From CALFUK01 sp964450495 (GTDB lineage Bacteria; Bacteroidota; Bacteroidia; Chitinophagales; Saprospiraceae), in assembly GCA_964450495.1 (NCBI GenBank), contig CAYVFU010000010.1, forward strand, positions 11,352-75,351: 64,000 nucleotides of DNA. Direction: 5' to 3'. This document shows, piece by piece, positions 44,838-53,407 of this stretch (the first letter of the stretch is position 1; each line of letters begins with the position of its first letter). Both the position numbers and the translations under genes were made by a program. A model generated the notes under the pieces. That model made no database searches, had not been told where the DNA came from, and saw nothing but the letters and a program-made list of their open reading frames with translations.

Positions 44838-46382
44838 TCAATCTCCTATAGCAGCCATCCGAAAACGTTCTATTGGTGAAGTGTCGTGTTCATCATTCAT
44901 AATCAATGCGATCTCTTTTACAATTTCTGGATAGTCCGCAGAGACATCGATTTTTTCTTGCGGATCATTATCAAGATTATAAAGTGCAATCTCTGTATTT
45001 GATTCTTCCAAAATGTTTTTGCGGATGCCTTTCCATTTTCCTTTTCTAACGGCTTGTTGGCCTCCGTAAGAAGGAAACTCCCAATACAAATGGTCATGTG
45101 ACTTCTGTTCTTTGTTTAGAAGAGTTGGCATAAAGCTGATGCCATCTGTCAATGGGGTGGGTTTGTCAATAAGATCAGCCACTGTTGCGAAGACATCATA
45201 AAAACTGGAAATATGGTCAGATTTACTGCCTTCTTTTATATGTCCATGCCAATGTGCAATCATCGGAACTCTAATGCCACCTTCATTCAATTGCCCTTTA
45301 ATTTTTTCTCTTACTGTCTCGAATGGCGCGGCACTGTCAAAAAATGGCGTATCCGCTCCACCTGCATAAGTAGGTCCATTATCACTTGTGAAAATGATTA
45401 ATGTGTTTTCATATCGGCCGTAATCTTTTAAGGTTTGAATTAATTCACCGACTTGCTCATCTAGATAAGAGATCATCGCAGCATAGGTGGCACGAGGATA
45501 TTGATTTGGGAAATAGCTTTTTCCAGTATAGGGTTCTTCTTCACCAAATTTTTCGCGGTAGTGCTTTACCCATCGCTTTGGTGCTTGTAAAGGGACATGA
45601 GGGATAGGAGTGGCGTAATACAAAAAGAAGGGCTGATTATCTTTTTGCCGTTTAATAAATGCTAAGGCCTCGTCTTGCATTGCAGTTGGTGCATAATCAT
45701 TTTGATGATAAGGAGCATAACTATTTGAATCATTGGGATCGAGACCAGCTGGATATTCTTTATGAGGGATAACCAATTCGTTATCTAAGAAATGACGTTC
45801 ATGGTTTTTCCAAAGATGGGTTGGGAATAAGGTATGTGCTTGTCGTTGACAATTGTACCCATAGAAGAAATCAAAGCCTTGACTGTTTGGAGTCCCTTCA
45901 GTGCCCGGTGCACCTAATCCCCATTTTCCAACCAAACCAGTAACGTAATTATTTTCTTGTAAAAACTCACCGATAGTATAGAGACTATCAGGTATAGGAT
46001 ACTGTCCTTCCAATGAAGAATCCCGATACATTTCATTAAAATCCCAAACATTTCCTCGAGTTCCCCATTCGTGATTGCCTCGTACAAATGAATGTCCAGC
46101 ATGCTTACCAGTTAAAAGAATACAACGTGCAGGTGCGCAAACAGGTGCTCCTGAATAATGATTTGTAAACATCATTCCTCCTTTTGCTAGCACATCAATA
46201 TGTGGAGTCTCTATTTTTTTTTGACCATAGCATCCGAGTTCTCCATAACCAAGGTCATCAGCCAAAATATAGATAATGTTTGGAGCAGATTGATTTGACG
46301 TATTGGAAGTTGGAGTGCATTGCCAAAAGGTTAATGCTATAAAGAAGTGAACGGAGAATATGTACAGCTTTTTTGATTTCAT
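44838..46382 (-). CDS. Arylsulfatase-type sulfatase, lipoprotein
   Basis: A 514-aa alkaline-phosphatase-superfamily sulfatase. The maturation motif is Cys82-Ala-Pro-Ala-Arg86 (CxPxR), where the Cys becomes formylglycine. NIIYILADDLGYGELGCYG (residues 35-53) carries the metal-binding aspartates, and IIFTSDNGPTY near 330 the second metal site. A lipobox (FWQCTP, Cys22) suggests membrane anchoring. The activating enzyme is not in the window. It likely removes sulfate from marine polysaccharides. It is divergent from the Tat-exported oxidoreductase at 46495 (112 nt). Confidence 0.92.
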   Translation of the reverse strand: MKSKKLYIFSVHFFIALTFWQCTPTSNTSNQSAPNIIYILADDLGYGELGCYGQKKIETPHIDVLAKGGMMFTNHYSGAPVCAPARCILLTGKHAGHSFVRGNHEWGTRGNVWDFNEMYRDSSLEGQYPIPDSLYTIGEFLQENNYVTGLVGKWGLGAPGTEGTPNSQGFDFFYGYNCQRQAHTLFPTHLWKNHERHFLDNELVIPHKEYPAGLDPNDSNSYAPYHQNDYAPTAMQDEALAFIKRQKDNQPFFLYYATPIPHVPLQAPKRWVKHYREKFGEEEPYTGKSYFPNQYPRATYAAMISYLDEQVGELIQTLKDYGRYENTLIIFTSDNGPTYAGGADTPFFDSAAPFETVREKIKGQLNEGGIRVPMIAHWHGHIKEGSKSDHISSFYDVFATVADLIDKPTPLTDGISFMPTLLNKEQKSHDHLYWEFPSYGGQQAVRKGKWKGIRKNILEESNTEIALYNLDNDPQEKIDVSADYPEIVKEIALIMNDEHDTSPIERFRMAAIGD

Positions 46383-46494
46383 GTTTAACTAAATTACTTA
46401 ATCATTCATCAAATATTTAATTTCACTTCATCATTTTCTCATCTATTGGTATATTAGATAAGGTTTCTATAAACAGATCCATTAAAAAGTATTC

Positions 46495-47958
46495 ATGAAA
46501 AAATCTAATAAAAATTCTAGACGAACATTTGTTAAGCAAGGTTCCACAGCTTTGGCTGGATTTTATATAGTCCCGAGACACGTACTTGGCAGAGGGTTTA
46601 CACCGCCAAGTGACCAGCTTAATTTGGCTGCTATAGGTGCAGGGGGTAAAGGAACCTCAGATTTAAGGAATGCCTATAATGGTGGAGAGAATAGGGTCGT
46701 TGCCTTGGCGGACCCAGATTCAAAGAATGCTTCTCGTTCTATTCAAGCTTTTCCAGACGCCAAAGTGTATAAAGATTTCCGCTTTATGCTATCGGAAATG
46801 AAGAATGATATAGATGCAGTTACAGTATCTACACCTGATCACTTACATGGTGTTGCTGCTAAAATGGCGATGGATATGGGCATGCATGTGTATGTTCAAA
46901 AGCCACTTACACATAATATATATGAAGCAAGGCAGTTGACATTAGCTGCTCGGAAGAATAAGGTGGTGACACAAATGGGTAACCAAGGTGCTAGTCATCC
47001 AGGCCAAGTGCAAATGATGGAATGGTTTAAATCAGGCATTATTGGAAATGTCGATGAGGTACATGTTTGGACGAATAGGCCAGTATGGCCACAAGGTATC
47101 CCTGTACCCGAAGCTCAACCGTTACCTGATCATATGACTGAAGCTGATTGGGATCTTTGGGTGGGCCCCGCAGAATATGTCGATTATCATCCATTATACC
47201 ACACCTTTAAATGGAGAGGTTGGTGGAATTTCGGAACAGGCGCGTTAGGAGATATGGGTTGTCACTTGATGGATCCGCCATTTAGAGTCCTAAAGCTTGG
47301 TTATCCTACAGAAGTAGAATGTAGTGTTGGTCAAGTCTTCACAAGAGATTGGACGCCAGAGCATATCCCAGAAGGTTGCCCTCCAACATCTCAGACACAA
47401 ATCAAATTTCCAGCATCAGATCATAACCCAACGCCTGTTACCATGACTTGGTATGATGGAGGTATTCGTCCATTCCATCCTGACTTAATTCCTGCTGATC
47501 ATTCAATAGGAGAGAATGACAGTTCTAATGGTGTTATCATGATGGGGGAGAAAGGTATAATGACATGTGCGACTTATGGCATCAATCCAAAAGTCTATTT
47601 AAAGAGCGGTGAAATTTTGACCATGCCCGAAGGTTACACAGGCGGTTATGAGCATTCAGATAAATCTGATCAAGGACATCAAATCTATTGGACCAATGCT
47701 TGCAAAGCTGGATTCGATAGTGATGAACACAAAGCATTGACATCATCGTTCGATTATGCAGGGCCATTGACAGAAACTGTACTGATGGGGAATCTTGCCA
47801 TCAGAAGTTATTCGTTGACAAAAAGCGAAACAGGTAGAAGAAATTTCTATGGACGTCAACGTCTGATGTGGGATGGCGATAATATGGAAATTACCAATTT
47901 TGCTGATGCGAATCAGTTTGTAAGCAGGCCGTATAGGATGGGCTGGAAGTTGATATGA
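46495..47958 (+). CDS. Tat-exported Gfo/Idh/MocA family oxidoreductase
   Basis: A 487-aa protein with a twin-arginine signal (NSRRTFVKQGSTALAGFYIV). The NAD(P)-binding Rossmann fold starts LAAIGAGGKGTSDLR near residue 44. The lysine motif reads YVQKPLTHN near 135 (EKP in most relatives, QKP here). The long C-terminal part (MTWYDGGIRPFHPDLIPADH) is typical of the secreted Planctomycete/Bacteroidota subgroup acting on sugars or sugar acids, some of which keep a bound cofactor. Divergence from the sulfatase gene suggests a shared carbohydrate role. Confidence 0.9.
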   Translation: MKKSNKNSRRTFVKQGSTALAGFYIVPRHVLGRGFTPPSDQLNLAAIGAGGKGTSDLRNAYNGGENRVVALADPDSKNASRSIQAFPDAKVYKDFRFMLSEMKNDIDAVTVSTPDHLHGVAAKMAMDMGMHVYVQKPLTHNIYEARQLTLAARKNKVVTQMGNQGASHPGQVQMMEWFKSGIIGNVDEVHVWTNRPVWPQGIPVPEAQPLPDHMTEADWDLWVGPAEYVDYHPLYHTFKWRGWWNFGTGALGDMGCHLMDPPFRVLKLGYPTEVECSVGQVFTRDWTPEHIPEGCPPTSQTQIKFPASDHNPTPVTMTWYDGGIRPFHPDLIPADHSIGENDSSNGVIMMGEKGIMTCATYGINPKVYLKSGEILTMPEGYTGGYEHSDKSDQGHQIYWTNACKAGFDSDEHKALTSSFDYAGPLTETVLMGNLAIRSYSLTKSETGRRNFYGRQRLMWDGDNMEITNFADANQFVSRPYRMGWKLI

Positions 47959-48020
47959 TATTCAACTCCATTTTTTACCATTGATTTTAAATTTTTTGCA
48001 GTCTTTTTCATTTACAAAAA

Positions 48021-48052
48021 TGGGTTTAATGAAACACGTTTCATTAAACCCA
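48021..48052. terminator. Perfect 14-bp inverted repeat
   Basis: TGGGTTTAATGAAA (48021-48034), loop CACG, TTTCATTAAACCCA (48039-48052). It lies 63 nt after the oxidoreductase stop on the plus strand. On the minus strand it is followed by ATTTTTG, so it is a better terminator for leftward transcription; it may serve both directions. Confidence 0.55.
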
Positions 48053-48382
48053 CCATAACTATTTGATCTTCTTTACCTTACAAAGGTTTTACCAACCATT
48101 TTTGTCTATTATACCTTAAAAATAGGGGAGACCTTCACGTTGTGTGAGAAGTCATTAAAGCTTGCCAGGTTTCCTGAAAAGTATGCGAGAAGTGAGCTTA
48201 TATCTTATCTGCTTACTGGAAGGAGAATACTTCAAATCTCTTTCAAAGATTGTGTTTCAAACAATGAAAATTATCGTTTTAAGGAAGTGCCCTACTTTTG
48301 CCGGAAGGCAAATTCACGACTCAACACTTCCCCCGGCGCTAGCTAGGCATTCATAACTTCAGCCAGCAGCTGATTCATAACT

Positions 48383-48405
48383 ATTAAATCGCAAGGCGAT
48401 TTAAT
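48383..48405 (-). terminator. Hairpin directly behind infC
   Basis: A perfect 10-bp stem, ATTAAATCGC (48383-48392) and GCGATTTAAT (48396-48405), with a 3-nt loop, 4 nt past the infC stop. No T-run follows on the minus strand, so it may be a 3'-end stabiliser or a factor-dependent site. Confidence 0.45.
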
Positions 48406-48409
48406 TTAA

Positions 48410-48994
48410 TTATTTCTTTTTCTTCTTTTTCGGGGAAATGATAACAATCATTCGTCTACCTTCTAATTTTGGCAATTCCTCAGCAGCACCGAAATCTTCT
48501 AATTCTTTCAAAAGTCTCAATAGAAGCAATTCACCTCTATCTTTAAAAACGATGGTTCGTCCTTTAAAGAAGACGTAGGCTTTTACCTTCGCTCCATCGG
48601 TTAAGAACTTTTTTGCGTGCTTAAGCTTGAAATTAAAATCATGTTCATCGGTATTCGGACCGAACCTGATTTCTTTGATGACTGTTTTAGCTGTCTTATT
48701 TTTTATTTGCTTGTCTTTCTTCTTCTTCTCGTAGAGAAACTTTTTGAAGTCGACAATTTTACAAACAGGTGGATCCGCATTAGGACTTATTTCTACAAGG
48801 TCAAGCTCCATGTCTTGAGCCCACTTTAATGCTTGTGATGTAGGGTAAATATCAGGTGAAACGGTTCTTCCCGCTATTTCACTTAATTCTGTTAAGTTAT
48901 CTCCTACCAATCTGATTTGAGATACTCTGATGTCTCTATTTGTGTTGAATTTAGGTTCCGGTTTTCGGACAATTTTCTTTCTTCTTTTTGCCAA
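48410..48994 (-). CDS. infC: Translation initiation factor IF-3
   Basis: A 194-aa IF3, which keeps 30S subunits free and checks the start codon. The N-domain has DIRVSQIRLVGDN and LDLVEISPNADPPVCKIVDF, the linker is Lys-rich, and the C-domain has VKEIRFGPNTDEHDFNFKLK, AKVKAYVFFKGR and a basic tail (MIVIISPKKKKKK). No ATG is available: the first codon before AKRRKKIV is TTG (48992-48994), and an in-frame ATT lies two codons further up (48998-49000). IF3 genes are known for rare start codons (AUU in E. coli) that give autoregulation. The usual rpmI/rplT neighbours are missing; clpC lies upstream. Confidence 0.95.
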   Translation of the reverse strand: MAKRRKKIVRKPEPKFNTNRDIRVSQIRLVGDNLTELSEIAGRTVSPDIYPTSQALKWAQDMELDLVEISPNADPPVCKIVDFKKFLYEKKKKDKQIKNKTAKTVIKEIRFGPNTDEHDFNFKLKHAKKFLTDGAKVKAYVFFKGRTIVFKDRGELLLLRLLKELEDFGAAEELPKLEGRRMIVIISPKKKKKK

Positions 48995-49089
48995 ATGAAT
49001 TTGTTTAGTTAGTAAATAGGTAGGTCCACAAATTGCCGAACCTACTTTTCGTTATGTTATTTAATATAAACTTAGTGTAAATCTCTGAC

Positions 49090-51630
49090 TTAGTCGTTAA
49101 CGTTTTGCGCTTTTTGCTTTTTCGCAAATGTAACGATGATACTATCCTTCTCCTTATTCATCACTGCTTTCAGTTTACTTTCTTCTGCAGGATTTTCATT
49201 GAGAATGAATTCTGCTAAAGGATCTTCAAGATATTTCTGAATAGCACGATGCAGCGGTCTTGCACCAAACTGTGGATCAAAGCCTTTCTCTGCTACAAAC
49301 GTTTTTGCATCTTTTGAAAGTTCTAAAGTATATGTCAGCTTTTCTAATCTCTTGTACACACTCTGTAAAGTGATGTCGATAATTTCGAAAATATGATCTT
49401 GAGTCAAACTGTTAAAGATGACCACATCATCAATTCTGTTTAAGAATTCAGGTGAGAAGGTTTTCTTCAATGCACCTTGTATGATGGATTTTGAATACTC
49501 TTCTGTAGACTCTTGGCGAGCTTTAGTAGCAAAACCTACTCCTTGACCAAAATCTTTCAACTGTCTGACACCAATGTTAGATGTCATGATAATTAGAGTA
49601 TTTCTAAAATCAACTTTACGACCTAGGCCGTCGGTTAACTGTCCATCGTCTAGTACTTGCAACAAGATGTTATAGACATCTGGGTGCGCTTTCTCAATCT
49701 CATCAAGAAGGATAACTGAATAGGGTTTTCTTCTGACTCTCTCGGTCAACTGTCCACCTTCTTCATAACCAACGTATCCTGGAGGAGCTCCTATCAATCT
49801 ACTGACAGAAAATTTCTCCATATATTCACTCATATCAATTCTAATGAGTGCATCTTCTGTGTCGAACAAATATCTTGCTAGTGCTTTTGCTAATTCAGTT
49901 TTACCTACACCAGTGGGGCCGAGGAAGATAAATGAACCAATTGGCTTTGAAGGATCTTTTAAACCAACTCTATTTCTTTGGATAGCTTTCGTGATTTTTA
50001 AAATTGCTTCATCTTGACCGATCACAACTTCTTGTAAATCTTCATTCATCTTCACCAGCTTATTACTCTCACTTTGAGCAACACGCTTCACAGGAATACC
50101 CGTCATCATCGCTACAACTTCTGCTATATCTTCTTCATCAACAGGGTAGCGTTTAGTCTTGGATTCTTCTTCCCATTCTGTCTTCGCATTTTCGAGCTGT
50201 TTCAGTAATTTGGATTCATTATCACGCAAATCTGCTGCCCTTTCGTATTGTTGATTTTTGACAGCTTGATTTTTTAATTCCTTAATTTCCTCTATACTCT
50301 CTTCTAACTCCTCTATATGCTTAGGGACATGAATGTTTTTTAAATGTGTTCTTGCACCCACTTCATCCAATACATCAATAGCTTTGTCCGGTAAGAATCG
50401 GTCACTGATGTATCTTTCACTTAGAGCCACACAAGCCTTTATAGCAGCGTCAGAGTAATTTACATTGTGGAATTCTTCGTACTTCGGTTTTATGTTTTCT
50501 AGAATGTGGACAGCTTCCTCTGCTGATGGTGGATCAACAATCACTTTTTGAAAACGTCTGTCTAGGGCACCATCTTTTTCAATATGCTGTCTGTATTCAT
50601 CTAGTGTAGAAGCACCGATACACTGCAATTCGCCTCTTGCAAGTGCTGGTTTGAAAATGTTTGACGCATCTAGTGAACCCGTAGCTCCACCTGCTCCGAC
50701 TATTGTATGAATTTCATCGATAAATAAGATGACGTCTCTTGTTTTTTCTAGCTCATTCATGATGGCTTTCATCCGTTCTTCAAACTGACCACGATACTTT
50801 GTACCTGCAACTAAAGCCGCAAGGTCAAGCATAACAATTCGTTTGTTAAATAATGTTCTAGATACCTTCTTTTGAATGATCCTTAAAGCAAGCCCTTCTA
50901 CAATGGCGGTTTTACCAACACCAGGTTCTCCAATAAGGATAGGATTGTTTTTCTTTCTTCTACTTAGAATTTGAGAGACTCTTTCGATTTCTGTTTCTCG
51001 GCCAATGATTGGATCGAGTTTGTTTTCTTCAGCAAGTCGAGTCACATCTCTACCGAAATTATCTAATACGGGTGTTTTGGATTTGCCAGAGCTTCTTCGG
51101 CCAAAGGACTCCATAGGCTCCTCGTCGTCCATTGGTATATCGCCTTCAGGAGACGATGCACCGTATATATCATAGTTTGATTCTTGTTCTTGTCTTACGT
51201 ATTCTAATTCTGATTTAAAACCTTCATAGTCTATTTCAAACTGAGAAAGTATATCAGAAGCAGTGTTTTCATTATGCTTCAAAATCGACAATAACAAATG
51301 CTCAGGATTGATTTCATCATTCTTAAAAAGCTTTGCCTCTAAGAAGGTGACTTTCAATACCTTTTCTGCTTGTTTGTTTAATGGAATATTACCAACATTC
51401 AGATTTGTGCTTTCTACTTTCACCTGCTGGATGACTTCTTCAATTTTGAATTTCAATTCGGTCAAATCCACATCAAGTGAATCCAATACTTTAACTGCTA
51501 AACTATCTCTTTCTTGAATCATGCCTAACAATAGGTGCTCAGTCCCAATATAGTCGTGACCCAATCTTAGCGCTTCAGTTCGGCTAAGAGAGATTATCTT
51601 CTTTACTTTTGGTGAAAACTTTCTATTCAT
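49090..51630 (-). CDS. clpC: ATP-dependent Clp protease ATPase subunit ClpC
   Basis: An 846-aa Hsp100 unfoldase. The N-terminal double Clp_N domain (residues 1-145) is followed by AAA domain 1 (Walker A GEPGVGKTAIVEG near 230; Walker B VILFIDEIHTIVG), a middle region with a UVR-type motif (NQQYERAADLRDNESKLLKQ near 455), AAA domain 2 (Walker A GPTGVGKTELAKALA near 575), a VGF loop near 700 (GQGVGFATK), likely the ClpP-docking loop, and a D2-small domain. It feeds substrates to ClpP in protein quality control. It starts at ATG and stands 95 nt upstream of infC on the same strand. Confidence 0.96.
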   Translation of the reverse strand: MNRKFSPKVKKIISLSRTEALRLGHDYIGTEHLLLGMIQERDSLAVKVLDSLDVDLTELKFKIEEVIQQVKVESTNLNVGNIPLNKQAEKVLKVTFLEAKLFKNDEINPEHLLLSILKHNENTASDILSQFEIDYEGFKSELEYVRQEQESNYDIYGASSPEGDIPMDDEEPMESFGRRSSGKSKTPVLDNFGRDVTRLAEENKLDPIIGRETEIERVSQILSRRKKNNPILIGEPGVGKTAIVEGLALRIIQKKVSRTLFNKRIVMLDLAALVAGTKYRGQFEERMKAIMNELEKTRDVILFIDEIHTIVGAGGATGSLDASNIFKPALARGELQCIGASTLDEYRQHIEKDGALDRRFQKVIVDPPSAEEAVHILENIKPKYEEFHNVNYSDAAIKACVALSERYISDRFLPDKAIDVLDEVGARTHLKNIHVPKHIEELEESIEEIKELKNQAVKNQQYERAADLRDNESKLLKQLENAKTEWEEESKTKRYPVDEEDIAEVVAMMTGIPVKRVAQSESNKLVKMNEDLQEVVIGQDEAILKITKAIQRNRVGLKDPSKPIGSFIFLGPTGVGKTELAKALARYLFDTEDALIRIDMSEYMEKFSVSRLIGAPPGYVGYEEGGQLTERVRRKPYSVILLDEIEKAHPDVYNILLQVLDDGQLTDGLGRKVDFRNTLIIMTSNIGVRQLKDFGQGVGFATKARQESTEEYSKSIIQGALKKTFSPEFLNRIDDVVIFNSLTQDHIFEIIDITLQSVYKRLEKLTYTLELSKDAKTFVAEKGFDPQFGARPLHRAIQKYLEDPLAEFILNENPAEESKLKAVMNKEKDSIIVTFAKKQKAQNVND

Positions 51631-51994
51631 TCAATCTAAATTTACATCCACATGTTGCTGATATAAGCATACTCTCCTAATAGTGTTAAAAAGTATGCCA
51701 ATTGCAGTCAATAAAATGGCTCATTTACACTTCCCAACAACAAAAAAGGAGTTATAGATTTATCAGACAGCAAATTAACAATTATTTCACTCACTTTATC
51801 GACAATTCTACGACATCTTTAAACCGATCATGGATTATTATTTGTCCCGACGATCTCAGCAAGCTATATTAACAGGATAGTTGATAATGAAGGATGTAAT
51901 ATATTGGTAATCAAATAGTTATATCTGTGAAAAAGAAATTAGGCATTTCAGCTAATAATTCAATAAATTTGCGCTCAGTTAATTTTGATAAAGA
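51631..51994. other. Divergent promoter interval clpC / STAS gene
   Basis: A 364-nt interval containing the control regions of two divergent units. TAATTTTG (51980-51987), an exact TAnnTTTG, sits 7 nt before the STAS ATG, which would give a nearly leaderless mRNA. No other structure was recognised. Confidence 0.4.
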
Positions 51995-52372
51995 ATGAAG
52001 TATTCTGTCGATAAAAATGACAATTATTCTGTCCTCCAGTTAGAGGAAGAAAACCTTAACTCGTTAATTGCACCTAACCTTAAAAGCGAATTTGTTTTTT
52101 TAAGAAATGAAGGCGTGCAAAATCTAATCTTTGACTTAACGGCAGTTAAGTACGTTGATTCGTCTGGTTTAAGCGCCATATTGACAGCTAATCGTTTGTG
52201 GAAAGATTTCGGAACATTCATCTTAACAGGTGTTGAACATCCGTCTGTACAAAAGCTAATCGAGATATCTAGATTAGAATCTATACTTACCATCATTCCT
52301 ACAGTGAAAGAATCAATAGAATTTCTAACAATGGAATCCATTGAAGAGGAATTACAGTCTGATTCGGAGTAA
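51995..52372 (+). CDS. STAS-domain anti-sigma factor antagonist
   Basis: A 125-aa single STAS domain of the SpoIIAA type. The phosphorylatable serine region is VKYVDSSGLSAIL (about residues 48-60), and the C-terminal helix carries VKESIEFLTMES. In partner-switching systems such proteins bind an anti-sigma kinase when unphosphorylated. No kinase or phosphatase partner is nearby. It lies 3 nt before the RNase Z gene, so the two are co-transcribed. Confidence 0.88.
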   Translation: MKYSVDKNDNYSVLQLEEENLNSLIAPNLKSEFVFLRNEGVQNLIFDLTAVKYVDSSGLSAILTANRLWKDFGTFILTGVEHPSVQKLIEISRLESILTIIPTVKESIEFLTMESIEEELQSDSE

Positions 52373-52375
52373 ACA

Positions 52376-53287
52376 ATGTCCATTACTGTGCATATATTGG
52401 GTGCTAACTCTGCAGTACCCAATAAGAATAGGTTTCCAACTTCACAGTACATCAAGCTAGAAAAAGAGTCCATCCTTATCGATTGTGGTGAAGGAGCTCA
52501 GATCAATTTGTCTAAATACAAATTAAAGCCTTCTAGAATCAAAACCATATTGATCAGTCATTTGCATGGGGATCATGTGTATGGATTGCCAGGTCTTATT
52601 GGTTCGTTTAATCTCGCTGGTCGGCAAGAACCTCTGACAGTAGTTGGCCCTGTCGGAATACAAGCGTATTTATCTGGAGTATTTGAAACCACCTATGTTA
52701 CCTTAAATTTTGAACTTCTTTTCCATGAACTTGGTCACAACGGCCTGCTAAAAGTCATAGAATTAAATGAGGTCATCATTGAAGCCTTTCCTATGAAGCA
52801 CCGTATACCTACCTATGGATATAAGATCACAGAAAAAGAGCGACAGTTGAATATTAAGTCAGAAGTCATTAAAAAGTATGACCTTAGTATTACTCAAATT
52901 AAAGCCATAAAAGCTGGCGACGATATAGTAAGTAGTGAAGGGAATGTAATTCCCAATAAAGACCTGACAAAGGAGCAACCAAAAATGATGAGTTATGCCT
53001 ACTGTTCTGATACAGTCTATGATGAAGATTTGATACCATTGATTCATGGCGTAGACCTTTTATATCATGAAGCTACATATTTGCATGAATTGCAGAAAAT
53101 AGCATTAAAAAGAAAACATGCCACAGCTAAAGAAGCAGGTGTCATTGCACAAAAGGCAAATGTTGGCAGATTAATTATTGGCCATTATTCTAGTCGATAT
53201 GATGACTTACAACCATTAGAAAATGAGGCTAAAATTGAGTTTGAAAATGCTCATATTGTCAGAGATGGCGATGTATACACCCTTTAG
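52376..53287 (+). CDS. rnz: Ribonuclease Z
   Basis: A 303-aa metallo-beta-lactamase-fold endonuclease that trims the 3' ends of tRNA precursors. The zinc ligands are present: HLHGDHVYGLPGLIGSF (HxHxDH), FPMKHRIPTYGYKI, YCSDTVY (Asp) and IIGHYSSRY (final His). Length and the ELGHNG / YHEATYLHE blocks are typical of the short bacterial form. tRNAs whose CCA end is added after transcription need this enzyme, and the partial tRNA at the right window edge appears to lack an encoded CCA. It follows the STAS gene by 3 nt. Confidence 0.95.
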   Translation: MSITVHILGANSAVPNKNRFPTSQYIKLEKESILIDCGEGAQINLSKYKLKPSRIKTILISHLHGDHVYGLPGLIGSFNLAGRQEPLTVVGPVGIQAYLSGVFETTYVTLNFELLFHELGHNGLLKVIELNEVIIEAFPMKHRIPTYGYKITEKERQLNIKSEVIKKYDLSITQIKAIKAGDDIVSSEGNVIPNKDLTKEQPKMMSYAYCSDTVYDEDLIPLIHGVDLLYHEATYLHELQKIALKRKHATAKEAGVIAQKANVGRLIIGHYSSRYDDLQPLENEAKIEFENAHIVRDGDVYTL

Positions 53288-53407
53288 ATTGTTGTCTTTA
53301 GACAGTCTTAAGATGTTTAGCACAACAAAGACCTATTCACTTTTTTTAGTATTATTAAGTGTTGGTAAAGTGTCGGTATGCTTTTTTAATTAACTCTACC
53401 TTTTAAC

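Larger units (their letters stand above)
47959..48409. other. Interval between oxidoreductase and infC
   Basis: A 451-nt interval between genes that end toward each other. It holds the 14-bp inverted repeat (48021-48052), a TTTTGCC/GGCAAA hairpin near 48294-48310 and the hairpin next to infC. Two plus-strand frames at 48140-48356 overlap each other and have no recognisable features. The rpmI and rplT genes usually behind infC are absent here. Confidence 0.5.

Noticed and set aside
48140..48356. Two overlapping plus-strand frames between the oxidoreductase and infC
   Set aside because: They overlap each other in different frames and have no recognisable features.
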